A stretch of DNA of 64,000 nucleotides from RUG100 sp050953405. Lineage in GTDB: Bacteria > Bacillota > Clostridia > Peptostreptococcales > Anaerovoracaceae. Of this stretch, positions 49,511 through 58,728 are shown piece after piece; within the stretch, counting starts at the first letter, position 1, and every line of letters begins with the position of its first letter. Both the position numbers and the translations under genes were made by a program. Under the pieces are notes generated by a model. That model searched no databases and was not told the DNA's origin. It saw nothing but the letters and a program-made list of their open reading frames with translations. The stretch spans positions 124,001-188,000 of the forward strand of contig JBMNMP010000003.1 of NCBI GenBank assembly GCA_050953405.1. The letters run 5' to 3'.

Positions 49511-50533
49511 ATGCAGGAAAAAATCAGTAAGATACTCCAGGAGGCGAAGGAAAGCATTGCCAGCTCGAGCGCCATGGATGAACTGGAGAAGGTAAGAGTG
49601 AGCGTGCTCGGCAAGAAGGGCAAGATGACAGAAGTCTTCAAAGCCATGGGCAAGCTTACAAAGGATGAAAAGAAGCAGATAGGACCGGCAGCGAACAAAG
49701 CCAGGAATGAAATCGAGAAACTGGTCAACGAAAAGTTCGCCGAACTGAAGGAAGCTGCGAAGACGGCGCGTTTCAAGATGGAGACCATCGACGTCACCGA
49801 ACCGGGTGAAGACTTTACGATAGGCGTAGAGCATCCGATCACGATCACCATCGACGAACTCTCAAAGATCTTCATGGCCATGGGTTATTCCATCGCCGAG
49901 GGACCGCAGGTGGAGACAGTTTTCAACGCTTTTGATGCGCTGAACTCCCCCAAGAACCACCCGTCGAGAGATCTGACGGATACATTCTACATCACCGAGG
50001 ACACCTGCCTCAGGCCGCACACTTCATCGGTACAGATAAGGACGCTGCTGTCGCAGAAGCCGCCTATCAAGATCATTTCACCGGGAAGATGCTTCAGATG
50101 CGATACACCGGACGCCACACATTCCCCGATGTTCCACCAGATGGAGGGACTGATCGTAGACGAGGGCATCACCATGGCGGATCTGAAGGGAACGCTGGAC
50201 AGCATGGCCAAGAAGCTGTTCGGTACTTCAACGAGGACAAAATTCAGACCTCACCACTTCCCGTTCACAGAACCGAGCGCCGAGATGGATGTTTCCTGCT
50301 TCAAGTGCGGCGGCAAGGGCTGCAACGTATGTAAGGGAAGCGGCTGGATCGAGATTCTCGGATGCGGTATGGTGCACCCCAAAGTGCTGGAAGTCGGCGG
50401 TATAGATACTGAAAAGTACACCGGATTCGCTTTCGGCATGGGTGTCGAGAGAATTGCAATGCTGAAGTACGGAGTTGATGACATCAGACTGTTCTATGAG
50501 AACGATATGCGCTTCATCAACCAGTTCAAATAG
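49511..50533 (+). CDS. pheS: Phenylalanine--tRNA ligase alpha subunit
   Basis: Catalytic subunit of the alpha2-beta2 PheRS. The 340-residue protein has an N-terminal coiled-coil that binds tRNA (about residues 1-85), then class II motifs: motif 1 in the GYSIAEGPQVETVFNAFDALNSP region, motif 2 GRCFRCDTPDATHSPMFHQMEG, and motif 3 with GFAFGMGVERIAMLKYGVDDIR. A CFKCGGKGCNVCKGSGWIE segment provides the Cys-rich insert often seen in bacterial PheS. Eleven bases separate it from pheT. Confidence 0.97.
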   Translation: MQEKISKILQEAKESIASSSAMDELEKVRVSVLGKKGKMTEVFKAMGKLTKDEKKQIGPAANKARNEIEKLVNEKFAELKEAAKTARFKMETIDVTEPGEDFTIGVEHPITITIDELSKIFMAMGYSIAEGPQVETVFNAFDALNSPKNHPSRDLTDTFYITEDTCLRPHTSSVQIRTLLSQKPPIKIISPGRCFRCDTPDATHSPMFHQMEGLIVDEGITMADLKGTLDSMAKKLFGTSTRTKFRPHHFPFTEPSAEMDVSCFKCGGKGCNVCKGSGWIEILGCGMVHPKVLEVGGIDTEKYTGFAFGMGVERIAMLKYGVDDIRLFYENDMRFINQFK

Positions 50534-50544
50534 GAGGTCACAGA

Positions 50545-53106
50545 ATGTTAGTGCCAATAGAATGGCTCAATGATTATGTAAAGATAGATGCTGACACGGA
50601 TGAATTCTGTGACAGGATGATAATGTCGGGCTCCAATATCGAGACCGTTGAGGAGTTCGGCCGGAACTTCGAAAAAGTAGTCGTCGGCAAGGTCCTCAAG
50701 AAGGAAAAGCATCCGGACGCTGACAGGCTCTCGGTGTGCCAGGTCGACGTAGGTCAGGAGGAACCGCTGCAGATCGTATGCGGTGCGCCCAACGTCGCCG
50801 AGGGCATGAAGGTCCCCGTAGCGCTGCACAAAAGCAGGGTGCCGGGACCGCTGCACGGCCAGCCCAAAGTAGAGGGCGGCGTGAAGATCACCAAGGGCAA
50901 GCTGAGGGGCGTTGAATCCTTCGGCATGATATGTTCCTGCAGCGAACTGGGATTTGATGACAAGGTGGTGCCTGTTGCCCATAGAGAAGGCATCTGGGTG
51001 CTCCCGGATGATGTAGAGATCGGCGCGCCGGTCGAGGAAGCGCTGGGTTTGAAGAGTGCTGTCGTCGACTTTGAGATCACACCGAACAGGCCGGACTGCC
51101 TTTCGATGGTAGGCATGGCACGCGAAGCTGCGGCCACATTTGGTTCGCAGCTCGAGTACCCGGACACCAGTCTGGAGGAAAAGGGGGACAAAAAGGCTTC
51201 CGATTTCATCAGTGTTGAAATAAAGAACCCCGAGTACTGCAGGAGATACACCGCCAGGATAGTGACCGATGTCAAGATAGAGCAGTCACCGTGGTGGCTG
51301 CAGAAGAGACTGATGTATGCCGGTATGAGGCCTATCAACAACATCGTTGATATCACTAACTTCGTGATGCTGGAGTACGGTGAACCGCTCCACGCCTTTG
51401 ACATCAGACAGCTGGAGGGCGGCAAGATCGTAGTCTCCACGGCTGAAAAGGGCGAAAAGTTCACCACACTGGACGGTGAAGAGAGAACGCTGGATGAGGA
51501 TATGCTGATGATCAGGGACGGCAGCAAGAGCGTTGCCGTTGCCGGCGTGATGGGCGGTCTCAACTCCGAGATACAGGAAGACACGACCACCATACTCATA
51601 GAAGCGGCCAACTTTGATGCCGACAACGTGAGACTCACTTCGAAAAAGCTGGGCCTGAGGACCGAAGCTTCTTCAAGATATGAAAAAGGCGTAGATCCGG
51701 GACTCTGTCGCACAGCTTCAGACCGCGTCTGCAAACTGATAGAGATGCTGGGTGCGGGAACGGTACAGCCGGGTATCGTGGATTCCTATCCGCAGCCGGT
51801 GAGCCCGTGGACGATCGCCGTACGCGTGCCCCGCATCAACAAGGTGCTCGGCATCGATCTCAGCGCTGCTGAGATGACGGATATCTTCGAGTCACTGGAG
51901 ATGAAAGTGGAGGGCGATGGAGATGTCCTCCAGGTGACGCCGCCGACAGTGAGACTGGACATGGTTGCTGAGGTCGACTTCATCGAGGAAGTCGCCAGGA
52001 TGTACGGCTATGACAAGCTGCCGGTGACTCTGCCCAAGGGGAACAATGAATCCAGCCTGGGCAGGAAAGAAACCGTTAGAAGAATGGCACGCAGCGCGAT
52101 GTGCGCCATGGGAGCCAATGAGATACAGACTTACTCCTTCTTAAGCCCCAGAGATGCGGATCGCATCAGGCTGGACGAAAATTCCTGGGAGCGCAACTAT
52201 GTAGTCATCAAGAACCCTCTGGGAGAGGAAAACTCCGTCATGAGGACACTGCTGACTCCTGCGATGCTGGAGACTCTGGGCAGGAACTGGTCGCGCAACA
52301 TAGACAGGGTGAAGGCGTTTGAAATAGGCAATACCTTCAGCGTTAACATCATGGAGCCCAAGGGCCTGCCGGATGAACAGGATTCCATGTGCATCGGCAT
52401 GTACGGCGAGGGCATCGATTTCTTCACCCTCAAGGGCATGGTCGTCGAAATGCTGACCAAGCTGGGCATCAGCGATGTCAAGTTCGTACCGGAGAGCGAG
52501 TACGGCCCCTATCACCCCGGCAGATGCGCACGCATCGTCTGCGGCGGAGGCGGTGAACAGAAAGATCTCAAAGAGCTGCTGGAAAACGCCAACAAGGAGA
52601 TCAAGGGCACTGAAGAGGAAATGTTCATGATGCGCGATATGGTCAACAGGATGACTGCAAACATGCAGGGACAGGGCATCGAGCTGGGGATCATGGGCGA
52701 AATACACCCCGACGTGGCCGATGAATACGGGATCGGCAGGAGATGCTATGTCTGCGAGCTGATGTTCGCAGAGATCGAGGAGATGGCACACACCGAGGTG
52801 GCTTATACTCCGCTGCCAAAGTACCCGGCGACATCGAGGGATATCGCGCTGCTGATAGATGAAGACGTTGCTGTAGGCGACATCGAGGAAGCTATCAGAA
52901 AGAGCGGCGGCGATCTCCTGGAGAGCGTAGAGTTATTCGATATTTACCGCGGCGAGCAGGTGGAGGACGGCAAGAAGAGCGTCGCTTTCACCCTCACATA
53001 CAGAGACCGTGAGAAGACTTTGACGGATGAAGAAGTTGTTCCGGTACATGAAAAGGTACTGGGAGCGTTGAAGGATGAATTCAACGCCACACTCAGGGAA
53101 GTATAA
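50545..53106 (+). CDS. pheT: Phenylalanine--tRNA ligase beta subunit
   Basis: Editing and tRNA-binding subunit of PheRS. The 853-residue protein carries, in order, an OB-fold tRNA-binding domain (KVVVGKVLKKEKHPDADRLS, about 45-65), a B3/B4 editing domain (IVDITNFVMLEYGEPLHAFD), B5 (ITPNRPDCL lies before it), an inactive class II-like core and the C-terminal anticodon-binding FDX-ACB domain (TPLPKYPATSRDIALLIDED). AGGAGG precedes the ATG. A Lys/Glu-rich insert near residues 665-720 is slightly longer than usual. Confidence 0.96.
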   Translation: MLVPIEWLNDYVKIDADTDEFCDRMIMSGSNIETVEEFGRNFEKVVVGKVLKKEKHPDADRLSVCQVDVGQEEPLQIVCGAPNVAEGMKVPVALHKSRVPGPLHGQPKVEGGVKITKGKLRGVESFGMICSCSELGFDDKVVPVAHREGIWVLPDDVEIGAPVEEALGLKSAVVDFEITPNRPDCLSMVGMAREAAATFGSQLEYPDTSLEEKGDKKASDFISVEIKNPEYCRRYTARIVTDVKIEQSPWWLQKRLMYAGMRPINNIVDITNFVMLEYGEPLHAFDIRQLEGGKIVVSTAEKGEKFTTLDGEERTLDEDMLMIRDGSKSVAVAGVMGGLNSEIQEDTTTILIEAANFDADNVRLTSKKLGLRTEASSRYEKGVDPGLCRTASDRVCKLIEMLGAGTVQPGIVDSYPQPVSPWTIAVRVPRINKVLGIDLSAAEMTDIFESLEMKVEGDGDVLQVTPPTVRLDMVAEVDFIEEVARMYGYDKLPVTLPKGNNESSLGRKETVRRMARSAMCAMGANEIQTYSFLSPRDADRIRLDENSWERNYVVIKNPLGEENSVMRTLLTPAMLETLGRNWSRNIDRVKAFEIGNTFSVNIMEPKGLPDEQDSMCIGMYGEGIDFFTLKGMVVEMLTKLGISDVKFVPESEYGPYHPGRCARIVCGGGGEQKDLKELLENANKEIKGTEEEMFMMRDMVNRMTANMQGQGIELGIMGEIHPDVADEYGIGRRCYVCELMFAEIEEMAHTEVAYTPLPKYPATSRDIALLIDEDVAVGDIEEAIRKSGGDLLESVELFDIYRGEQVEDGKKSVAFTLTYRDREKTLTDEEVVPVHEKVLGALKDEFNATLREV

Positions 53107-53116
53107 AGGTGGATTT

Positions 53117-53713
53117 ATGGAAAACAGCAAGGTCAGCGTCAGCATTTACGGACAGGATTATACTATCGTAGGCAACAAACAGCCGGAATACATCGCAAGG
53201 GTGGCTGCTCATGTGGACAGCTGCATGAACGAGATCGCGGAAGGTGTCAAGGGAGGCCCTATTTCCTCCCTGGCGGTCCTCTCCGCTGTTAACATCGCCG
53301 ATGAAATGTTCCAGCTGCAGGATCAGCTGTCGGAACTGAAGAGGATCAACGAACAGCTGGAGTCAGACGTGCAGCACTATGTGCAGCTGTGGGAGGAAGC
53401 TAAAAAGAGCTTCAGTTCATACAAGGTGGATGCGCAGAACGAGATCCAGGGACTGACGCAGCAGAAGGATGAACTGCAGAGTCAGCTGAACGAGAAGGAT
53501 CGCGAGGTCGAGGAGATGATGCGCACGAGACAGAAGTATGAAGCTGATGCTCAGGCAGGCTCGGCCCAGGCTGTAGAAGCTGTGCATAGCAAATACAAGG
53601 AGCTGGAAAACAATTTCTTCGATCTGCAGATGGAAGATATCCAGCTGAAAAGTGAGATCGAGAAACTCAGGGCGCAGCTGAGGGAAACACAAGATGAATC
53701 AAAAGGCTATTAA
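53117..53713 (+). CDS. zapA: ZapA-like cell division protein with extended coiled coil
   Basis: ZapA crosslinks FtsZ filaments. Residues 1-90 match the ZapA domain: KVSVSIYGQDYTIVGNKQPEYIARVAAHVDSCMNEIAEG. Residues of about 80-195 form a long predicted coiled coil rich in Glu, Gln and Lys, so the 198-residue protein is about twice the length of classic ZapA; extended forms are known in Clostridia. ATG 53117 follows AGGTGG just after the pheT stop; a longer frame from 53075 lies inside pheT and is not used. It overlaps mutS2 by 20 bases, the usual neighbour. Confidence 0.85.
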   Translation: MENSKVSVSIYGQDYTIVGNKQPEYIARVAAHVDSCMNEIAEGVKGGPISSLAVLSAVNIADEMFQLQDQLSELKRINEQLESDVQHYVQLWEEAKKSFSSYKVDAQNEIQGLTQQKDELQSQLNEKDREVEEMMRTRQKYEADAQAGSAQAVEAVHSKYKELENNFFDLQMEDIQLKSEIEKLRAQLRETQDESKGY

Positions 53714-56084
53714 TGTTCTCGAATACAGGAAAATAATCAAGTCTCTTGAAGAACAGGCGGGCTCAGAAATGACGCGAAAGCTCATATCTGAGCTGCAGCC
53801 TTATAATGATGTAAGGATAATACGCGAGCTGCTGGCGGAAACAGATGAGGCTGTCCGCCTTTCCCTGTTCAAGGGGCCGTTGCCGATCGGCTCTTTTTAT
53901 GATATCGGAAATTCCATAAATTATGCGGGAAAGGGCGGCGTGCTCACCATGCAGCAGCTGCTGCACATAGCTTATAACATGAGGATGGCGGCTGGAGTGG
54001 CTTCGTTCCTCAAGGGAGACCTGCCGCCGCTGCCGATCATCAACAGCATGGTCGAGCTGCTGGCTCTCTACCCCGACCTTGAAGGGGACATCGACAGGTG
54101 CATTGAAGGCGAAGACCAGATGTCAGATGACGCCAGCCCGGAGCTGCGGGATATCAGGAGTTCCATAGTGCGGCAGAACGAGTCCATCAAGAACAGGATC
54201 AGCCGCATTATCTCATCGCGCGAAAATGCGGAGATACTGCAGGATTCTCTGGTGACCGTCCGCGACGGGAGATACGTGATCCCGGTGAAGGCCGAGCACA
54301 AGGCCAGAGTGCCGGGCATCATACACGACCAGAGCTCCAGCGGAGCCACTCTGTTCATAGAGCCGCAGGTGATCGTGGAGATGAACAACAAGCTGCGGGA
54401 ACTGGCGGTGGAAGAGCAGGCCGAGATAGACAGGATACTGACAGAGCTCTCGGAGCGGGTGGCTGAGCATTACGACGGCCTTAAGAACAACCAGGAACTG
54501 ATGGTGCAGCTGGATCTCATCAATGCCAAGGGCAAGCTCGCCCTGGCGCAGGAGGCGGAGTGCCCGAATATCAACGAAGAAGGCATACTGCACCTCAAGG
54601 ATGCGAGGCATCCGCTGATAGACCGGAAGAAAGTGGTCCCCATAGACGTAAAGATAGGTGAAGATTATTCTTCGCTGATCATCACGGGGCCGAACACCGG
54701 CGGCAAGACGGTCACTCTGAAGACCTGCGGACTGCTGTGCATGATGGCGCAGACGGGTCTGCACATACCCGCCAGCGGTGCGAGCACGCTGCCGGTCTAC
54801 CGGGATATCTATGCTGATATAGTCGACGAGCAGAGCATCGAACAGAGCCTGTCGACTTTCTCTTCGCACATGAATAACATAGTTGATATAGTTGCTGAGG
54901 CCGGCGAGGGAACGCTGGTGCTCATAGACGAGCTGGGAGCGGGGACCGACCCCACAGAGGGCGCGGCCCTGGCGATAGCGATACTGGAAAAGCTGGCCGG
55001 GCTGGGAGCCACCGTCATGGCGACCACACACTACAACGAATTGAAGAAATACGCGCTGTCCACTGAGGGAGTGGAGAACGCGAGCATGGAATTCGACGTG
55101 GAGACCCTGAGTCCGACTTATCATCTGACCATCGGGACGCCGGGCCGTTCCAACGCCTTTGAGATCTCAAGGAAGCTGGGCCTTGACGATTCCATGATCG
55201 AGCGCGCGCGGGACCTGATCGAGGGCGCCGACCTGCAGTTCGAAGATGTGCTGGCTGCCATCGAGGACGACAAGAAGGCGGCCGAAGCGGAGCGCGATGA
55301 GGCCGTGGCTCAGAGACAGGAGATGGAGCGCCAGCGCGATGAAATGAAGGCTCAGATGAAGAAAGCGGAGCAGCAGCGGGAGCAGCTGATACGCGATGCC
55401 AAGGAAAAAGCGCGCGGCATCATAGCCGAAGCCAGAGAGGTCAGCAGGGACGTCCAGGAGGAACTGCGCGAACTGGCAAAGATAGAGTCTCTGGGCGAAC
55501 GCAACAAAAGGTTCTCAGACACCAGGAAGAAGATAAAGGACGCCGCCGGCCGCTACCGCGAGGAGTTCATACGCGAGGTCAACGACCGCCCGGTGGATAT
55601 CAGCAAGGTAAAGCTGGGAGACCGTGTGAAAATACTCTCCCTGGGACAGAACGGCGAGGTGATCGGCCTCCCGGACGAGAAGGGAGAGATACAGGTACAG
55701 GCGGGGGCCCTGAAGATGCGGCGGCCGGCCAGTGACCTGAAACTGATCCTGGAGGGCAGCCAGAAGCGGCTCAAGAGAAAACAGAAATCCGGAAAGTCGG
55801 CTTATGGCAGCGTCTATAAGGCAAAAGCTCAGAACGTAAAGCCGCAGATAGACGTCAGGGGGCAGAACCTCGATGAGGCGGCGGACAATGTAGCCAAGTA
55901 TCTGGACGATGTATATATTTCCGGGATGCCGGAGGTGACCATCATACACGGCCGCGGCGAGGGCATACTTTCAAAAGGCCTGAGGCAGCAGCTGAAGAAG
56001 AACAAACATGTTGCCGAATTCAGAAAAGGCGGTTACAATGAAGGCGGTGACGGTGTTACCGTCGTCAAGATGAAAGATAGATAA
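53694..56084 (+). CDS. mutS2: Endonuclease MutS2
   Basis: MutS-family ATPase with a nuclease domain, linked to recombination control and rescue of collided ribosomes. The 796-residue protein lacks the mismatch-recognition domain of MutS. The ATPase shows GPNTGGKTVTLKTCGL (Walker A), SQSLSTF-like SLSTFSSHMNNI, LVLIDELGAGTDPTEGAALA (Walker B) and ATTHYNELKKYA. A coiled coil (about 520-620) and a KOW-like segment precede the C-terminal Smr nuclease domain IDVRGQNLDEAADNV, ending in TIIHGRGEGILSKGLRQ. All motifs appear intact. Confidence 0.95.
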   Translation: MNQKAINVLEYRKIIKSLEEQAGSEMTRKLISELQPYNDVRIIRELLAETDEAVRLSLFKGPLPIGSFYDIGNSINYAGKGGVLTMQQLLHIAYNMRMAAGVASFLKGDLPPLPIINSMVELLALYPDLEGDIDRCIEGEDQMSDDASPELRDIRSSIVRQNESIKNRISRIISSRENAEILQDSLVTVRDGRYVIPVKAEHKARVPGIIHDQSSSGATLFIEPQVIVEMNNKLRELAVEEQAEIDRILTELSERVAEHYDGLKNNQELMVQLDLINAKGKLALAQEAECPNINEEGILHLKDARHPLIDRKKVVPIDVKIGEDYSSLIITGPNTGGKTVTLKTCGLLCMMAQTGLHIPASGASTLPVYRDIYADIVDEQSIEQSLSTFSSHMNNIVDIVAEAGEGTLVLIDELGAGTDPTEGAALAIAILEKLAGLGATVMATTHYNELKKYALSTEGVENASMEFDVETLSPTYHLTIGTPGRSNAFEISRKLGLDDSMIERARDLIEGADLQFEDVLAAIEDDKKAAEAERDEAVAQRQEMERQRDEMKAQMKKAEQQREQLIRDAKEKARGIIAEAREVSRDVQEELRELAKIESLGERNKRFSDTRKKIKDAAGRYREEFIREVNDRPVDISKVKLGDRVKILSLGQNGEVIGLPDEKGEIQVQAGALKMRRPASDLKLILEGSQKRLKRKQKSGKSAYGSVYKAKAQNVKPQIDVRGQNLDEAADNVAKYLDDVYISGMPEVTIIHGRGEGILSKGLRQQLKKNKHVAEFRKGGYNEGGDGVTVVKMKDR

Positions 56085-56109
56085 ACCTGTAACGGGAGGA
56101 GCTATATAG

Positions 56110-57837
56110 ATGATAAATTACAAGGAGAGGATCGCGGAGCTCTTGGAGCCCCACGTTGAGGGAATGACAAAGGAAGAGATCAGCGACTTGATCGAGGTGC
56201 CCGCCGATGAGAAGATGGGAGACTATGCGCTACCGTGTTTCAAGCTCGCAAAGGTGCTCAGAAAGGCACCGCCGCTGATCGCACAGGAGCTGAAGGCAAA
56301 GATCGAGGGCGATGCCATGTTCGAAAAGGTCGAGCAGGTCAACGCTTATCTCAACATGTACCTCAGCCGCACTGAATTTGCGCGCGGACTGGTGAAGGCG
56401 GTCTGTGAGGACAAGGATGATTATGGAAAGAGCAACGTGGGCGGCGGCAAGACGGTGATCGTGGAGTACTCTTCGCCGAACATCGCAAAACCGTTCCATA
56501 TAGGACACATACGCAGCACAGTTATTGGAAATTCGCTGTACAAGATATATGATGCGCTGGGATACAAGGTCGTCAGGATCAACCACCTCGGCGACTACGG
56601 CACCCAGTTCGGCAAGATGATATGCGCTTACAGGCACTGGGGCAACGAAGAGGATGTCAGGAAGGAACCCATCAAGACTCTGCTCAAATATTACACCAGG
56701 TTCCACGTGGAAGCTGAGAGCGATCCTTCGCTCGAGCAGGAAGCCAGAGATATCTTCGCTAAACTGGAACGCGGCGAAAAGGAGGAAGTCGAGCTGTGGC
56801 AGTGGTTCCGCGATGAATCACTCAAGGAGTTCACCCGCGTTTACGATATGCTGGGCATCGAATTCGACTCCTACGCCGGAGAGAGTTTCTACTCTGACAA
56901 GATGCCGGCTATAGTGGAAGAGCTGAAGGAAAAGGGTCTGCTGAAGAAATCGGAGGGTGCGGAGATCGTGGATCTGGAAGAGTACGGATTGACACCGGCT
57001 CTGATGACCAAGTCAGACGGCTCCAGCCTCTACATCACAAGGGACATAGCGGCGGCCGTTTACCGCAAGAAGACATATGATTTCTACAAGAACATCTATG
57101 TTGTCGCTTCGGCACAGAACCTTCACTTCCAGCAGTGGTTCAAGATCCTGGAACTGATGGGTTATGACTGGGCTTCCGATTGCGTGCATGTGCCTTTCGG
57201 CCTCGTCAGCCTGGAGGAGGGAACCATGTCTACGAGACACGGCAGAGTAGTCTTCCTCGAGGACGTGCTCAAAAAGGCCGTGGAAAAGACGCGCGAGATC
57301 ATAAAGGAAAAGGGAGTGGCTACCGACAACATCGACAAGACTGCAAGGCAGGTCGGCATCGGAGCCGTGATCTTCCAGGAGTTATCCAACAACAGGATTA
57401 AGGACTACGTGTTCAGCTGGGACCGCGTGCTCAACTTTGACGGAGAGACCGGGCCGTATGTGCAGTATACATATGCCAGGGCAGCCAGCGTGATGAGGAA
57501 CGCGGGACCGGAAGCCGTGAAGGCCGCAGAGACAGCCGCCCTGGAAGGCACCATAGATGCACAGTACATAGCGTCGGATTCGGTTTATGACCTCATCAAG
57601 CTGATATACGCGCTGCCGGCTGTCGTCAGGGAAGCGGGACAAAAGTACGAGCCGTCGATAGTCACCAGACATATCATCAATATCGCGCAGAGCTTCAACC
57701 GTTTCTATCACAACGAACACATCCTCACGGACAACGAGGCGGAGAAGACAGCGAAACTGGCATTGGTTATTGCAGCCGCAGCAGCAGTGAAGAACGGACT
57801 TGCGCTGCTGGGCATTGAAGCACCGGAGAAGATGTAA
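56110..57837 (+). CDS. argS: Arginine--tRNA ligase
   Basis: Class I aminoacyl-tRNA synthetase of 575 residues. The N-terminal additional domain (about 1-100) is followed by the HIGH motif within SSPNIAKPFHIGHIRSTVIG, then NHLGDYGTQFGKMI. The KMSKS-equivalent region reads EGTMSTRHGRVVFLEDVL, the usual divergent ArgRS form with His where Lys is common (MSTRKG). The C-terminal anticodon-binding domain starts with YVQYTYARAASVMRN and ends near LLGIEAPEKM. GGGAGGAG lies upstream, and the stop overlaps the radical SAM gene start. Confidence 0.97.
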   Translation: MINYKERIAELLEPHVEGMTKEEISDLIEVPADEKMGDYALPCFKLAKVLRKAPPLIAQELKAKIEGDAMFEKVEQVNAYLNMYLSRTEFARGLVKAVCEDKDDYGKSNVGGGKTVIVEYSSPNIAKPFHIGHIRSTVIGNSLYKIYDALGYKVVRINHLGDYGTQFGKMICAYRHWGNEEDVRKEPIKTLLKYYTRFHVEAESDPSLEQEARDIFAKLERGEKEEVELWQWFRDESLKEFTRVYDMLGIEFDSYAGESFYSDKMPAIVEELKEKGLLKKSEGAEIVDLEEYGLTPALMTKSDGSSLYITRDIAAAVYRKKTYDFYKNIYVVASAQNLHFQQWFKILELMGYDWASDCVHVPFGLVSLEEGTMSTRHGRVVFLEDVLKKAVEKTREIIKEKGVATDNIDKTARQVGIGAVIFQELSNNRIKDYVFSWDRVLNFDGETGPYVQYTYARAASVMRNAGPEAVKAAETAALEGTIDAQYIASDSVYDLIKLIYALPAVVREAGQKYEPSIVTRHIINIAQSFNRFYHNEHILTDNEAEKTAKLALVIAAAAAVKNGLALLGIEAPEKM

Positions 57838-58709
57838 TGAGATACGAAGGAAATATATACAGGCCTCCAAGTGAGGCCAGGAGTTACCTGCTGCAGGTGA
57901 CCATAGGCTGTGCTCACAACGCCTGTACCTTCTGCAGCATTTTCAAGGATAAAAAGTTCCGGGTCAGGGACATGAACGAAGTGATGGAGGACATCGAGAT
58001 GGCAAGGCGGGCTTACCGCTACATCGACAAGATATTCCTCTGTGACGGTGATGCCCTGTGCCTCTCCAACGATAAGCTGCTGAAGATATTGAACAAGCTG
58101 GGGGAGACTTTCCCCGAATGTGAGCGCGTCGGGGTCTACGGATCGCCGCAGGACGTGCTGCACAAGACGCCGCAGGAACTGGAGGCGCTGCGCGATGCGG
58201 GCCTCCACATCATCTATATCGGCGCGGAGAGCGGATCTGACAAGATCCTCAAAGCGATCCACAAAGGCGCCACCAGGGCGGAGATCATCGAGGCGGTGAA
58301 AAAGATAGAAGCCGCCGGTATCGCGGCCAGTGTGACCTTTATTTCCGGACTCGGCGGCAAACCCGACTGGGAGGAACACGCCATAGAGACGGGAACCATG
58401 ATCAGCGAGATGGAGCCCTCGTATGTGGGACTGCTGACACTGATGCTGGAGCCGGGTGCACCCCTGAGAGACGATGTGATGAACGGAAAATTCGAAACGC
58501 TCAGTGCAGAGGAAGTGGTGGCCGAGACACTGCTGATGCTGAAAAACATCGAGGTCACTAAGAAGTGCGTTTTCCGCAGCAATCACGCTTCGAATTATGT
58601 GTCGCTGCGGGGAGACCTGCCCGACGACAAGGAGGCCATGATCAAGCAGCTGCGCAGAGCTATGGAAAACACCAGCCTGCTGAAGGATGAAAGATTCAGA
58701 ATGCTGTAA
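57837..58709 (+). CDS. Radical SAM protein with a CX4CX2C cluster motif
   Basis: The 290-residue protein begins MRYEGNIYRPPSEARSYLLQ and has cysteines C25, C30 and C33 in TIGCAHNACTFCSIF. That is CX4CX2C rather than the canonical CX3CX2C, but the following aromatic-Cys pattern and the barrel motifs (FLCDGDALCLS, IYIGAESGSDKIL, VTFISGLGG) are those of a radical SAM enzyme. This subgroup is widespread in anaerobes but, to my knowledge, uncharacterised. It overlaps argS by one base. No additional Fe-S domain or B12-binding domain is visible. Substrate unknown. Confidence 0.75.
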   Translation: MRYEGNIYRPPSEARSYLLQVTIGCAHNACTFCSIFKDKKFRVRDMNEVMEDIEMARRAYRYIDKIFLCDGDALCLSNDKLLKILNKLGETFPECERVGVYGSPQDVLHKTPQELEALRDAGLHIIYIGAESGSDKILKAIHKGATRAEIIEAVKKIEAAGIAASVTFISGLGGKPDWEEHAIETGTMISEMEPSYVGLLTLMLEPGAPLRDDVMNGKFETLSAEEVVAETLLMLKNIEVTKKCVFRSNHASNYVSLRGDLPDDKEAMIKQLRRAMENTSLLKDERFRML

Positions 58710-58728
58710 GCTGAAGGGGGATTTTGAT

